DNA from: a virus
Direction: 5' to 3' (one strand)
DNA length: 56,547 nt
Virus record (IMG/VR): IMGVR_UViG_3300010401_000040
Location: 1 to 56,547 of that record
Every line of letters starts with the position of its first letter. Position 1 is the stretch's first letter. Below the pieces are notes generated by a model that was given only the letters and a program-made list of their open reading frames with translations, was not told where the DNA came from and made no database searches. This document shows positions 7,432 to 13,489 of this stretch, piece by piece. A program made the translations under genes and the position numbers.

Positions 7432-8129
7432 ACAACAAGTGCTGAGATGTTGGTGGCCACCTTGGTGCAGTAGGTGGTCCAGGGTTTAGCTGGAGCCATG
7501 GTTTGGAACCCGTCCTTGTTTTGAGTGACCCGGAAGAAGTTCTGAGTCACTTCGACATTACGCCACAGATCGGCGTTGTATTGGGCCTGGTCGAAGTTCT
7601 GGAGGATCTTTGCGACCAGTTCGTGGCTGGTAGGTGCCGCCACTGCATTGCGCAGGCCAGTGCAGCACGAGCAATCCTCATGCACATTGGCAATGGGCAG
7701 GCGCCAGGCAATGCCTTTATCGTCGATGGCAAAGAGCCACGCACCGCCAAAGACTTGATCATTAGCAGCAGTCGACTGCACGCACAAGCGCAGGTTCATC
7801 AGTGGGGCCCAGCCTAAAGGGCTCCAGGTGACGGTCATCACCGGGTCAGTCCCTTGTGATCCGAAGTTGGGCACTAGAATTTGGTTTCCGTTCAAGTGCC
7901 ACGGCGCCCGAATCATCAGGCGGTTTAGTGCGATGGAGTAGATAGTGAGGCCCTGGCCAATGCCCAGGCCGACTTTCATTCCATCAATTTCAAAGACTGC
8001 CGGGGCCTTGAACTTCACATCCCGAGCGATCTTGGTGACCAGGTCGTTTCCGATCGCGACCTCGTATTCATTGATGTCCCTCCGCAAGACGGCTCCGTCG
8101 TTGCGGATGAGATATTCTCTGGTAGGCAT
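7428..8129 (-). CDS. Candidate E2-like protein (PRTRC protein B-like)
   Basis: A 233-residue protein encoded between the ubiquitin-like and E1 genes. Residues 70-110 give strands with WHLNG and VPNFG; residues 128-160 give a strand (GGAWLFAIDD) then WRLPIANVHEDCSCCTG. The last segment, with H150 and a C153/C155/C156 cluster, resembles the P-N-V-x-G-x-x-C active-site strip of E2-like PRTRC B proteins. Length and gene position also fit that family. The ATG at 8129 has GGAAAGGACA upstream, and the stop overlaps the next ATG. The E2 assignment rests on this local pattern plus context and needs profile or structural confirmation. Alternatively it is an unrelated cysteine-containing cassette protein. 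Confidence 0.6.
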   Translation of the reverse strand: MPTREYLIRNDGAVLRRDINEYEVAIGNDLVTKIARDVKFKAPAVFEIDGMKVGLGIGQGLTIYSIALNRLMIRAPWHLNGNQILVPNFGSQGTDPVMTVTWSPLGWAPLMNLRLCVQSTAANDQVFGGAWLFAIDDKGIAWRLPIANVHEDCSCCTGLRNAVAAPTSHELVAKILQNFDQAQYNADLWRNVEVTQNFFRVTQNKDGFQTMAPAKPWTTYCTKVATNISALVV

Positions 8130-8151
8130 ATGTTGTCCTTTCCAAACGAAA

Positions 8152-8181
8152 GTCTCCCACCCCTTCTACGGAGTGGGAGAC
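8152..8181 (-). promoter_or_regulatory. Hairpin between ubiquitin-like and E2-like genes
   Basis: GTCTCCCAC and GTGGGAGAC form a perfect 9-bp stem with a 12-base loop, just upstream of the GAAAGGACA site of the E2-like gene. It abuts the palindrome at 8182-8201. Confidence 0.6.
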
Positions 8182-8201
8182 AATCGTTAGGCCTAACGAT
8201 T
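8182..8201. repeat. 20-bp perfect palindrome overlapping the ubiquitin-like stop codon
   Basis: AATCGTTAGG is followed directly by its reverse complement CCTAACGATT. The palindrome includes part of the TAA stop of the ubiquitin-like gene. It could be a hairpin with no loop, an operator, or a ParB-binding (parS-like) site. No second copy was noticed in the window. Confidence 0.6.
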
Positions 8202-8421
8202 AGGCAGCTTTCTGGTTGCACCGGGTCTCAAAGACCACAGTGGCCCCGTTGGGGACCTCGACGTCGCTGCCCATCTCTACGCCGTTGATCAATGCACGGA
8301 CGTTGTCGCCCATGCCGAACACGGCCTTCACGTTGGAGTCACTGATCAGCTGTCCGATCTTGGTGCCCTCAGACACGGTTTTGGTGAGGGTCTCTACTCC
8401 GTAACGCAGTGTTACTTGCAT
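8200..8421 (-). CDS. Beta-grasp ubiquitin-like protein (PRTRC protein C-like)
   Basis: A 73-residue protein that reads as a minimal beta-grasp fold: strand (MQVTLRYGV), strand (LTKTV), helix (KIGQLISDSNVKAVF), strand (VRALINGVEM), then VPNGATVVFETR. The VNG/ING turn followed by a D-x-L/V-x-x-G-x-V strand is typical of ThiS/MoaD/ubiquitin-like proteins. The ATG at 8421 is preferred because GAAAGGACA lies upstream; a longer frame would extend through the leader. The C-terminus is CNQKAA, not Gly-Gly. It is the first gene of the cassette and the likely substrate of the ThiF/E1 enzyme. Confidence 0.78.
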   Translation of the reverse strand: MQVTLRYGVETLTKTVSEGTKIGQLISDSNVKAVFGMGDNVRALINGVEMGSDVEVPNGATVVFETRCNQKAA

Positions 8422-8485
8422 TTGTTTTGTCCTTTCAACTAACAGTCGTGTGCGTGGGTTTTTAATCCACATTTTGGTTTTGGTT

Positions 8486-8561
8486 CGTTCCCTGCACACG
8501 TAGGGAACGTCAGCACAACGCTGACTACTGCTGCCTGAAGGCACAGAACTCCAAGCAGCAG
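8486..8561 (-). promoter_or_regulatory. Three tandem hairpins in the leader of the ubiquitin-like operon
   Basis: The 178-base gap upstream of the ubiquitin-like gene holds three adjacent stems. CGTTCCCT/AGGGAACG spans 8486-8509, GTCAGC/GCTGAC spans 8509-8525 with a 5-base loop, and CTGCTG/CAGCAG spans 8528-8561 enclosing TGCC-TGAA-GGCA. They lie on the mRNA between the upstream gene and the ribosome binding site, so transcript processing, attenuation or translational control is plausible. Confidence 0.55.
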
Positions 8562-8599
8562 GTGTCAGAGTGTAGCAATATTGAGACGCAAGGCAAGCC

Positions 8600-8992
8600 C
8601 TATTTACGCGCCTTTCGCTTCTTTTTGAGCGGCTTCAGGGTGAAGTGGTAGTTGTCGGGGTCCCTGTAGTTGAGGATATTACCAGAGAGGTTGCCGTAGC
8701 ATTTTGGATTTGGTCGCCAGGGGCAGCGCGGGTGGCACTGTTTCTTATGGAGTCGCTTCAGTTCAGCAACGGTCTTATTGGAGATGTGGCTATCGCCCCA
8801 CTTCATCTCATCAGCCCGCATTTTGCGCTCCAATGCCTTCGGCAGTTTTGCGCGCTTTAGCAGTTTCAGCCGCAGCCATCGCTCAGCTGTGGGTTTGTTG
8901 TGTTTGATGTAGGTCTTGCGGTTGCCGATGGGCTCGGTGGCCATCTCGAACAGTCGTCCGTGGTGGATGTGCCAGTAGTATTTTGCTTTCAT
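8600..8992 (-). CDS. Hypothetical basic protein, 130 residues
   Basis: Unrecognised, very Lys/Arg-rich, ending in KPLKKKRKARK. It contains a C-x3-C-x8-C pattern (QCHPRCPWRPNPKC), possibly metal-binding. GGAAAGGACA precedes the ATG at 8992, and the ATG overlaps the upstream stop. A nucleic-acid-binding role is suggested by charge only. Confidence 0.7.
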   Translation of the reverse strand: MKAKYYWHIHHGRLFEMATEPIGNRKTYIKHNKPTAERWLRLKLLKRAKLPKALERKMRADEMKWGDSHISNKTVAELKRLHKKQCHPRCPWRPNPKCYGNLSGNILNYRDPDNYHFTLKPLKKKRKARK

Positions 8993-9345
8993 GCTGTCCT
9001 TTCCCTGGGGCTCCAGTCGAACACCCCTTTGTCACGCAGGATTTGGGCTGCGGTGTAGTAGGGCCTTTGCCCGGACCAGTTGATGCCAGCAGTGACCAGG
9101 AAGTCTCCCAGACCACCTGGGCTGATATATTCATGGGGCTCATTGCCGTAGCGCAGGCAGACCTCCAGTCCATGGAACTTCTGTGGAAAGAGGTGTAGGT
9201 CGTAACGCTGAATCTTCTGGCCGGGATGGAAGGGCACAGTGAAGCTGCACACGTAGCACTCCAGGCCGTGGCCGCACTCATCCACCCAATAGGGGACCAG
9301 GGTGTATTGGTCGTTGTCGCCCGGTGGGGGCAGTCGCTTGATCAT
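8989..9345 (-). CDS. Hypothetical protein, 118 residues
   Basis: Unrecognised. Beta-rich, with a C-x5-C-x2-C group (ECGHGLECYVC) in the first third that could bind a metal. It is coupled to both neighbours by ATGA overlaps. Confidence 0.7.
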   Translation of the reverse strand: MIKRLPPPGDNDQYTLVPYWVDECGHGLECYVCSFTVPFHPGQKIQRYDLHLFPQKFHGLEVCLRYGNEPHEYISPGGLGDFLVTAGINWSGQRPYYTAAQILRDKGVFDWSPRERTA

Positions 9346-9500
9346 AGCCTGTCCTCCGGTTCGATGAGCTCAGCCATACGGTCGCGCAAGTCCACCTCGA
9401 GCATCTCGTCGCGCTGGCGCCTGGAGTAGCCGTGTTGGTCGCCAAAGTGCCACGCCATGGTGGAACACAGGGCGGTGATGAAGGCGATGGTGAAGATCAT
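9342..9500 (-). CDS. Small membrane-anchored protein, 52 residues
   Basis: A short gene between two ATGA overlaps. The strong GGAGG four bases before the ATG at 9500 supports it. The N-terminus is one hydrophobic segment (MIFTIAFITALCSTMAW), followed by a charged helix (RRQRDEMLEVDLRDRMAELI). It is probably a single-pass inner-membrane protein with a cytoplasmic helix; function unknown. Confidence 0.7.
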   Translation of the reverse strand: MIFTIAFITALCSTMAWHFGDQHGYSRRQRDEMLEVDLRDRMAELIEPEDRL

Positions 9501-9904
9501 GGTGCCTCCTTGTAGATATCAGGCTCTTTGGTCCAGGGGATTTCTGGGTCTTTCATGACTTCAACCGTGCGGGATGCAGCGCAACAGAACCTGCGCCAAC
9601 AATAGCCATCAATGATCAACCCTTGCAGGTAGTTCACCAGCTTCTTGACCTCTTCCAGGGTGAGAGGGGTGTAGTCCTTGTCCTTATCAAAGGTGCGATT
9701 ACCTTGAGACAGCGTCCACTTGTCCTCGTCATAGGTATGGTCGCATGCCTTAACGATGGTCCAGAGTGGGACATTGTAGGCTGCACCCCAATCGCCCCTC
9801 TCGCCCCACCAGAAACCAATACAACCGCAGCTGACGCGGAAGAATGGCGTGTGGGACAGTAACAGGTTGCTGGGAACTACCGTGAGATGGTCCATGGAGA
9901 TCAT
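9497..9904 (-). CDS. Hypothetical protein, 135 residues
   Basis: Unrecognised. Contains GFWWGERGDWG and several scattered cysteines (SCGCIG, WRRFCC). It overlaps both neighbours by 4 bases. No known motif was recognised. Confidence 0.7.
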   Translation of the reverse strand: MISMDHLTVVPSNLLLSHTPFFRVSCGCIGFWWGERGDWGAAYNVPLWTIVKACDHTYDEDKWTLSQGNRTFDKDKDYTPLTLEEVKKLVNYLQGLIIDGYCWRRFCCAASRTVEVMKDPEIPWTKEPDIYKEAP

Positions 9905-10134
9905 GCTTCACCTCCCTCTTGCAGGTCAGTATTGATGTTTGGACGCGGTCGCACGTAGCTAGTGCGCGCCAGTCTTGTGGCCTTGCGTCCTGGGCTGGGT
10001 TTCTCGGCCTTGCGGCGTGCGATCCGGGTTTGGGCTGCGGCCTTATTCTTGGCCGTGCGGAAGAACTGCGCAGCATACATGCTTTTGTGCTTCGGGCCGC
10101 GGCGCAATTTGCGGCCACCTTTTGCTTGTGCCAT
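9901..10134 (-). CDS. Small basic protein, 77 residues
   Basis: A Lys/Arg-rich protein starting MAQAKGGRKLRRGPKHK. It resembles the short basic 'AKGGRK' proteins common in phages and may bind nucleic acid. The start at 10134 is chosen because a longer frame (10194) would begin inside the hairpin at 10161-10216; the alternative adds 20 residues. The stop overlaps the next ATG. Confidence 0.6.
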   Translation of the reverse strand: MAQAKGGRKLRRGPKHKSMYAAQFFRTAKNKAAAQTRIARRKAEKPSPGRKATRLARTSYVRPRPNINTDLQEGGEA

Positions 10135-10160
10135 AGAATTAGTAGGTAGGAAGGATAAAG

Positions 10161-10216
10161 GAGACGGGGCAGAGACAGGGCGCTTCGGTCGCATAACCCT
10201 GCTCTACCCCGTTCTC
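10161..10216 (-). terminator. Long imperfect hairpin, possible attenuator
   Basis: About 20 bases (10161-10180) are almost perfectly complementary to 10197-10216, with a 16-base loop. The stem lies between the 193-residue gene and the basic-protein gene. On the minus strand a short CTCCTTTATCC follows, a weak T tract. It may be a partial terminator or processing site. Confidence 0.45.
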
Positions 10217-10228
10217 TATCGGTTGGGG

Positions 10229-10810
10229 TTACTTCTTGGCTGCGGGTGCCGCCGGGGCCGGGCTAGCGGTAGTGGTCACGGTCGTTTCCACGTTCACCGC
10301 GGGTTTGGCACCATTGGCCTTTGCCAGCATGGCCTCAACCTCTTCCTCGCTGAACCCCATCGCCCTCGCGTATTTGAGGAACTGCGCCTTAGCGTCCTGT
10401 TTCATCTCGCGGGTTACCATGGTTTGCTGCTTGGTCCCGTCCGACAATTGCCGGGTTGTGAACTTGTGCAGCACCCAGTCTTGCGACAGCCCGGCGATAT
10501 GCTTTTTGACTGCGGTCATGGCTTCAGCCTTGATCTCGCGGGTCTTGGCATCCAGCGCATCGGCATTGGCTTTGCCTTCGAGTTGCAAGGCCTTGGCCAC
10601 GTCGCGCTTTTTGCCCATCGAGAAGTCGCCACCCACAACGACTCCTTTGGATACGACAGGTTTCAACCCGAACACCTTGGCAATGTCGGGGGAATTGTCG
10701 AATTGCGACACATTGAACAGGTCGCGGGTGACTACGTGTTGTTGGGGCTCTGCGACCACCACTTGGTTGGGGTTGGCTTGCGCAGTCGTTTGATCAACTG
10801 GTGTTGACAT
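10229..10810 (-). CDS. Hypothetical protein, 193 residues
   Basis: Unrecognised. The N-terminus is Gln/Val-rich and disordered-looking, the middle is charged and helical (residues about 70-165, including KQDAKAQFLKYARAMGF), and the C-terminus is an Ala/Pro/Thr tail. The ATG at 10810 follows GAAAGGAT. It opens a sub-operon downstream of the repeated dyad element at 10866-10892. Confidence 0.75.
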   Translation of the reverse strand: MSTPVDQTTAQANPNQVVVAEPQQHVVTRDLFNVSQFDNSPDIAKVFGLKPVVSKGVVVGGDFSMGKKRDVAKALQLEGKANADALDAKTREIKAEAMTAVKKHIAGLSQDWVLHKFTTRQLSDGTKQQTMVTREMKQDAKAQFLKYARAMGFSEEEVEAMLAKANGAKPAVNVETTVTTTASPAPAAPAAKK

Positions 10811-10865
10811 ATGTAACTATCCTTTCTTTGGTTGTATGTTTAACGGCCACAGCCGACTAGGCTGC

Positions 10866-10892
10866 TTCACTCTATGGTGGCGTGATGCTTGC
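10866..10892. repeat. Repeated dyad element, copy 1
   Basis: A 27-base element that recurs at 11595-11621 with four differences, all transitions. The core is TCAC-T-CTATGGTG. It lies about 60 bases upstream of the 193-residue gene on the minus strand. A shared promoter/operator or RNA element is possible. Confidence 0.55.
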
Positions 10893-10915
10893 ACTACCAC
10901 CACAGACTGAGACAG

Positions 10916-11119
10916 TCAGGTATGCACTTGGTCCCAAAGTTGGGTAACGTCGCAGGCCGGGAACCCGCCCTCGCTTATCACGTAGAAGCCGTCCTTTGGT
11001 GCCAGATGCAACACGGGGCACTCAAGGACTTCCCATGGCTCGAACATATTGAACGGAGCAAGGCGGATGATTCGACCGTCCTTAACGATCACTTGTTCAC
11101 GGATGATTTGCTCATTCAT
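10916..11119 (-). CDS. Hypothetical protein, 67 residues
   Basis: Unrecognised small beta-rich protein (VIVKDGRIIRLAPFN). The ATG at 11119 overlaps the upstream stop as ATGA and is preferred over an in-frame ATG at 11146. Confidence 0.6.
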   Translation of the reverse strand: MNEQIIREQVIVKDGRIIRLAPFNMFEPWEVLECPVLHLAPKDGFYVISEGGFPACDVTQLWDQVHT

Positions 11120-11364
11120 TCGATCTGCCCTCCCTGTTTGTTCCACGCCAGTAGCTCGGGCATGGACGGATTTGCCTGCTCCTTGTCGTAGAAGAGCTCC
11201 GCAATGGCGTCAAACCCCATCTCACCCCAGGATCGTTTGAACCTATCAGGTTGCTCAACCCTCAGCGTATCTGCCGCATGCAAGGCGACCGATAAGGTAT
11301 AGGCAACCTCGGTCCCCATCTCGCGTTCAATGCGAGCCACAAGTTTTACAATGTCCATGCTCAT
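11116..11364 (-). CDS. Hypothetical protein, 82 residues
   Basis: Unrecognised helical protein. The ATG at 11364 has GAAAGGGG upstream. An upstream in-frame ATG at 11436 would overlap the 58-residue gene and is not favoured. It is coupled to the 67-residue gene. Confidence 0.6.
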   Translation of the reverse strand: MSMDIVKLVARIEREMGTEVAYTLSVALHAADTLRVEQPDRFKRSWGEMGFDAIAELFYDKEQANPSMPELLAWNKQGGQIE

Positions 11365-11375
11365 ACGCACCCCTT

Positions 11376-11552
11376 TCACTTCTGGATTGCCACCTCGCGA
11401 GCACTCGCAGGACGCGAGAGCACTTCGGCCTTCCACTTCACGTCATCGAACTTCGGGCTCATCTTGGCCACGGTCCTAAACGTCCCGTCCTTCTCAACCA
11501 CGAACATATTCCCCTGCTCTGCTTCGAACTTGGCTTTTGCTGCTTTACTCAT
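11376..11552 (-). CDS. Hypothetical protein, 58 residues
   Basis: A short, Lys-rich gene preceded by a clear GGAAAGGACA site before the ATG at 11552. No motif recognised. The second copy of the repeated dyad (11595-11621) lies about 45 bases upstream. Confidence 0.65.
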   Translation of the reverse strand: MSKAAKAKFEAEQGNMFVVEKDGTFRTVAKMSPKFDDVKWKAEVLSRPASAREVAIQK

Positions 11553-11594
11553 TTGTTGTCCTTTCCACTTGACCGGAAGTTGTATCCGGTGCTA

Positions 11595-11621
11595 TTCACC
11601 CTATGGTGACATGATGCCTGC
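11595..11621. repeat. Repeated dyad element, copy 2
   Basis: Matches 10866-10892 at 23 of 27 positions. Here the core is a clean dyad, TCACC-CTAT-GGTGA. The element ends within the first codons of the plus-strand gene at 11611 and lies upstream of the minus-strand gene at 11552, so it is in a divergent regulatory position. Confidence 0.55.
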
Positions 11622-11895
11622 CTTCGTAGAACCAAAGCCTGCACTCCGGGGTAAGCCGAGACACTCGCGAGCGTTCACACAAGCCAAACAACTCCAGGAT
11701 CTTCTGTTTGACGACGCCTTCAAAGACGGGGTAAAGCCTCTAGAGCGTTCTTCCCTAGCTCGAGTCTGGTGTGAGCTCGAAGAAACCAAGCGTAAGCTGC
11801 GTATGCGACCTCTACCTAAGTCAGTGGACGTCAGTCACAACGGTAAGCCGCTGACCAAGGTCAAACCTCAGACGACGCCGACCTTTTCGGAGTGA
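11611..11895 (+). CDS. Hypothetical plus-strand protein, 94 residues
   Basis: The only gene-like rightward frame in this leftward arm. It has normal protein composition, with a helical middle (RSSLARVWCELEETKRKLRM). The start could be the ATG at 11611 or 11614; no clear ribosome binding site is seen. It is transcribed towards the hairpin-rich region 11896-12670 and may share a transcript with it. Function unknown. Confidence 0.5.
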   Translation: MMPAFVEPKPALRGKPRHSRAFTQAKQLQDLLFDDAFKDGVKPLERSSLARVWCELEETKRKLRMRPLPKSVDVSHNGKPLTKVKPQTTPTFSE

Positions 11896-12670
11896 GAATC
11901 GGTAAGGAATCTCTTTTCGGTCCCGACCGTCACGGCACCCCGTCCCGGTGAGGCCCCACGGCTGGGCGCCCCTGAGTCTGAGCCCCTCCTTCCGATAGAT
12001 ATGCAATTCCAAGAAAGGGGTGATGTGAAATGACTCCTGCACCGCAGTGGCCGCAGAGTTGGGCAGGGGTGCGACTGCCCTGAACAACGCACAATTGTTC
12101 TTCATGGAACAAAAAACCAATCGGTTGGGTTTTGCAGAGGTGAGAAGCCGCTGGTGGGGTTCGCCGCGCCGACTAGGTTTGAACTACCGTAGGGGGTATG
12201 GCTAAAAGGACGGCGCTGCGTGGGCTTGTGGGGATTGTCTTCCGATGTCTGGACACACCACCCCTCTACAGGTGGGGAGGTGCCTCGGAGAGCGTCCGAC
12301 TGCACGGGTGGCCAAACCGACTTCGGTCGTCGTCCCTAAGCCATTGCTTCGGGTTGTCGGGGGCCGGAACTGTTCAGTGACGATAGACCCACTGGGGTGG
12401 TTTTGGAGTCGCAAAGGCTCCCACCAAAGTGGGACGCGTTTTGGTTCCTAGCTGGTTTCTCTACCAGCGGAGACGGGGGACGGTCAACATCTGGGCGGCA
12501 TGAAGCGGCCACTGGACTCCCCGACCTGACGGAGGCGGTCTCCGCGAGGCGCGACCTACCCTTGCGGGCATCGTTATTTTGAGTCCTTAACTGAACTAAA
12601 AAAGAGTCCCCACCAGCGGCAAGCAGGTGGGGTGGTGTAGCCAGAGAATGACTCGAGCTACGGTTTTTTT
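11896..12670 (+). ncRNA. Candidate large structured non-coding RNA
   Basis: About 775 bases with no convincing coding but many stable hairpins. Examples are GGGCAG..CTGCCC (12061-12080), CGAC-TTCG-GTCG (12318-12329, a canonical UUCG tetraloop on the plus strand), GGAGTC-GCAAA-GGCTCC (12405-12421, with a U-G pair valid only on the plus strand), GCTGGT..ACCAGC (12451-12468) and CCCCACC..GGTGGGG (12608-12632). It ends in a hairpin followed by seven T. Size and architecture recall the giant phage RNAs such as GOLLD or ROOL, but I cannot assign it to either. Open frames here (up to 130 residues on the minus strand) are Ser/Arg/Pro-rich and look non-coding. Confidence 0.45.
12637..12670 (+). terminator. 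Intrinsic-terminator-like hairpin with T7 tract
   Basis: GTAGC (12637-12641) pairs with GCTAC (12657-12661), with an inner GAG/CTC pairing. GG and seven T follow at 12664-12670. It is oriented rightward and would end the transcript carrying the 94-residue gene and the structured region. Confidence 0.55.
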
Positions 12671-12775
12671 CGACATGGGAGGTCGAAATCCTTTGACCCA
12701 ACCCATGTCTGAACTTGCCGTTCATCATGGGCGTGACAATCGGCCCTCCACCCTAGTCCCGTCAACAAAAATCTT

Positions 12776-12880
12776 TCACCATCGCATTTTGGAGAAGACC
12801 CAAATGAAGTAGCAGACCGCCAAAAGTCCACCCACAATCACCCCCACTATGAAGCAAGCTATGACACCATCCCAGGACAT
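12776..12880 (-). CDS. Tiny single-pass membrane protein, 34 residues
   Basis: One hydrophobic helix (GVIACFIVGVIVGGLLAVCY) makes up most of the protein. The ATG at 12880 overlaps the stop of the lipoprotein gene as TGATG, preceded by GAGAAG. A small membrane protein next to a lipoprotein is a layout also seen in lysis modules, but the role is unknown. Confidence 0.55.
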   Translation of the reverse strand: MSWDGVIACFIVGVIVGGLLAVCYFIWVFSKMRW

Positions 12881-13167
12881 CACTTCTCCAAAAAATACGC
12901 CTTCGACCAGTTGGTGGAGGTCTCCCCATGGCCCCCGCCGTCGAGCCGGGTGATGGCGCAGCAGTTGTTCATAGCCCACTCGACCACCAGGTAATCGGTG
13001 CCATAGAGGGCGTCGTGGATCACAAAGAGGTCTGGGAAGTTCGGCGGGGTCTTCTCCCGGCTCACCTTAAAACGCGTCTGCTTGGCCTCAAAGAACCTGC
13101 CACCCGGATCGCTCTGGGAGCAACCGGCGAGTGTCATAAGTGTCACGAGGCTCAGTAGTCTTTTCAT
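12880..13167 (-). CDS. Predicted lipoprotein, 95 residues
   Basis: A type II signal peptide (MKRLLSLVTLMTLAGCS) with lipobox LAGC. The mature protein is polar with two adjacent Cys (NNCCAI). It should be lipid-anchored in the envelope. In a phage this could be an outer-membrane spanin-like protein or a superinfection-exclusion lipoprotein; neither can be proved here. Confidence 0.7.
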   Translation of the reverse strand: MKRLLSLVTLMTLAGCSQSDPGGRFFEAKQTRFKVSREKTPPNFPDLFVIHDALYGTDYLVVEWAMNNCCAITRLDGGGHGETSTNWSKAYFLEK

Positions 13168-13346
13168 CCCTTCCTCTCTTTTTTGATTTCAGCATCCAGC
13201 TGCTGGTGGGCCATGTCCAGAATCCGCATCAGGTGGTCACCGGCGGCGAACTTCATCAGCTTCACCTGGTGGTAGTCCACCACCCAGGTTTTGGTAAACA
13301 TCCGGTCTCCCACTTTCTCGGAGACAACAATTTGGGTCAGTCTCAT
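13164..13346 (-). CDS. Hypothetical protein, 60 residues
   Basis: Unrecognised. Starts MRLTQIVVSEK with an ATGA overlap with the upstream stop and ends in a charged helix (AEIKKERKG). An in-frame upstream ATG at 13406 would overlap the membrane-protein gene and is not preferred. Confidence 0.6.
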   Translation of the reverse strand: MRLTQIVVSEKVGDRMFTKTWVVDYHQVKLMKFAAGDHLMRILDMAHQQLDAEIKKERKG

Positions 13347-13489
13347 AACATCGGTCCAATTAGCGCCCCAAAGGAGCCCAGCAGCATTAGAATTGTCCCA
13401 ATCCACCGGTGCCCGTCGTGGTAGAGACCGTAGCCGATCATCACCACAGCCAGGCTCCAGATCAGGATTAAGAAGTTCCGCTTGCTCAT
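13343..13489 (-). CDS. Small membrane protein, 48 residues
   Basis: Two hydrophobic segments (FLILIWSLAVVMIGYGL and IGTILMLLGSFGALIGPML) separated by a short polar turn give a likely hairpin in the membrane. The ATG at 13489 overlaps the GroES-like stop as ATGA. Function unknown; holin-like size but no further evidence. Confidence 0.6.
   Translation of the reverse strand: MSKRNFLILIWSLAVVMIGYGLYHDGHRWIGTILMLLGSFGALIGPML

Noticed and set aside
12628-12705. tRNA-like fold near the end of the structured region (7-base loop ATGGGAG with TTTCGAC/GTCGAAA stem, CCCA further on)
   Set aside because: No T-arm, an over-long D-like loop and a mismatched acceptor stem. Competing pairings (GACATGGG with CCCATGTC) are just as strong. 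Treated as part of the larger structured RNA.
12202-12728. Open frames of up to 130 residues on the minus strand across 12202-12728
   Set aside because: Ser/Arg/Pro-rich composition, no ribosome binding site, and overlap with a dense hairpin region; no protein-like motif.
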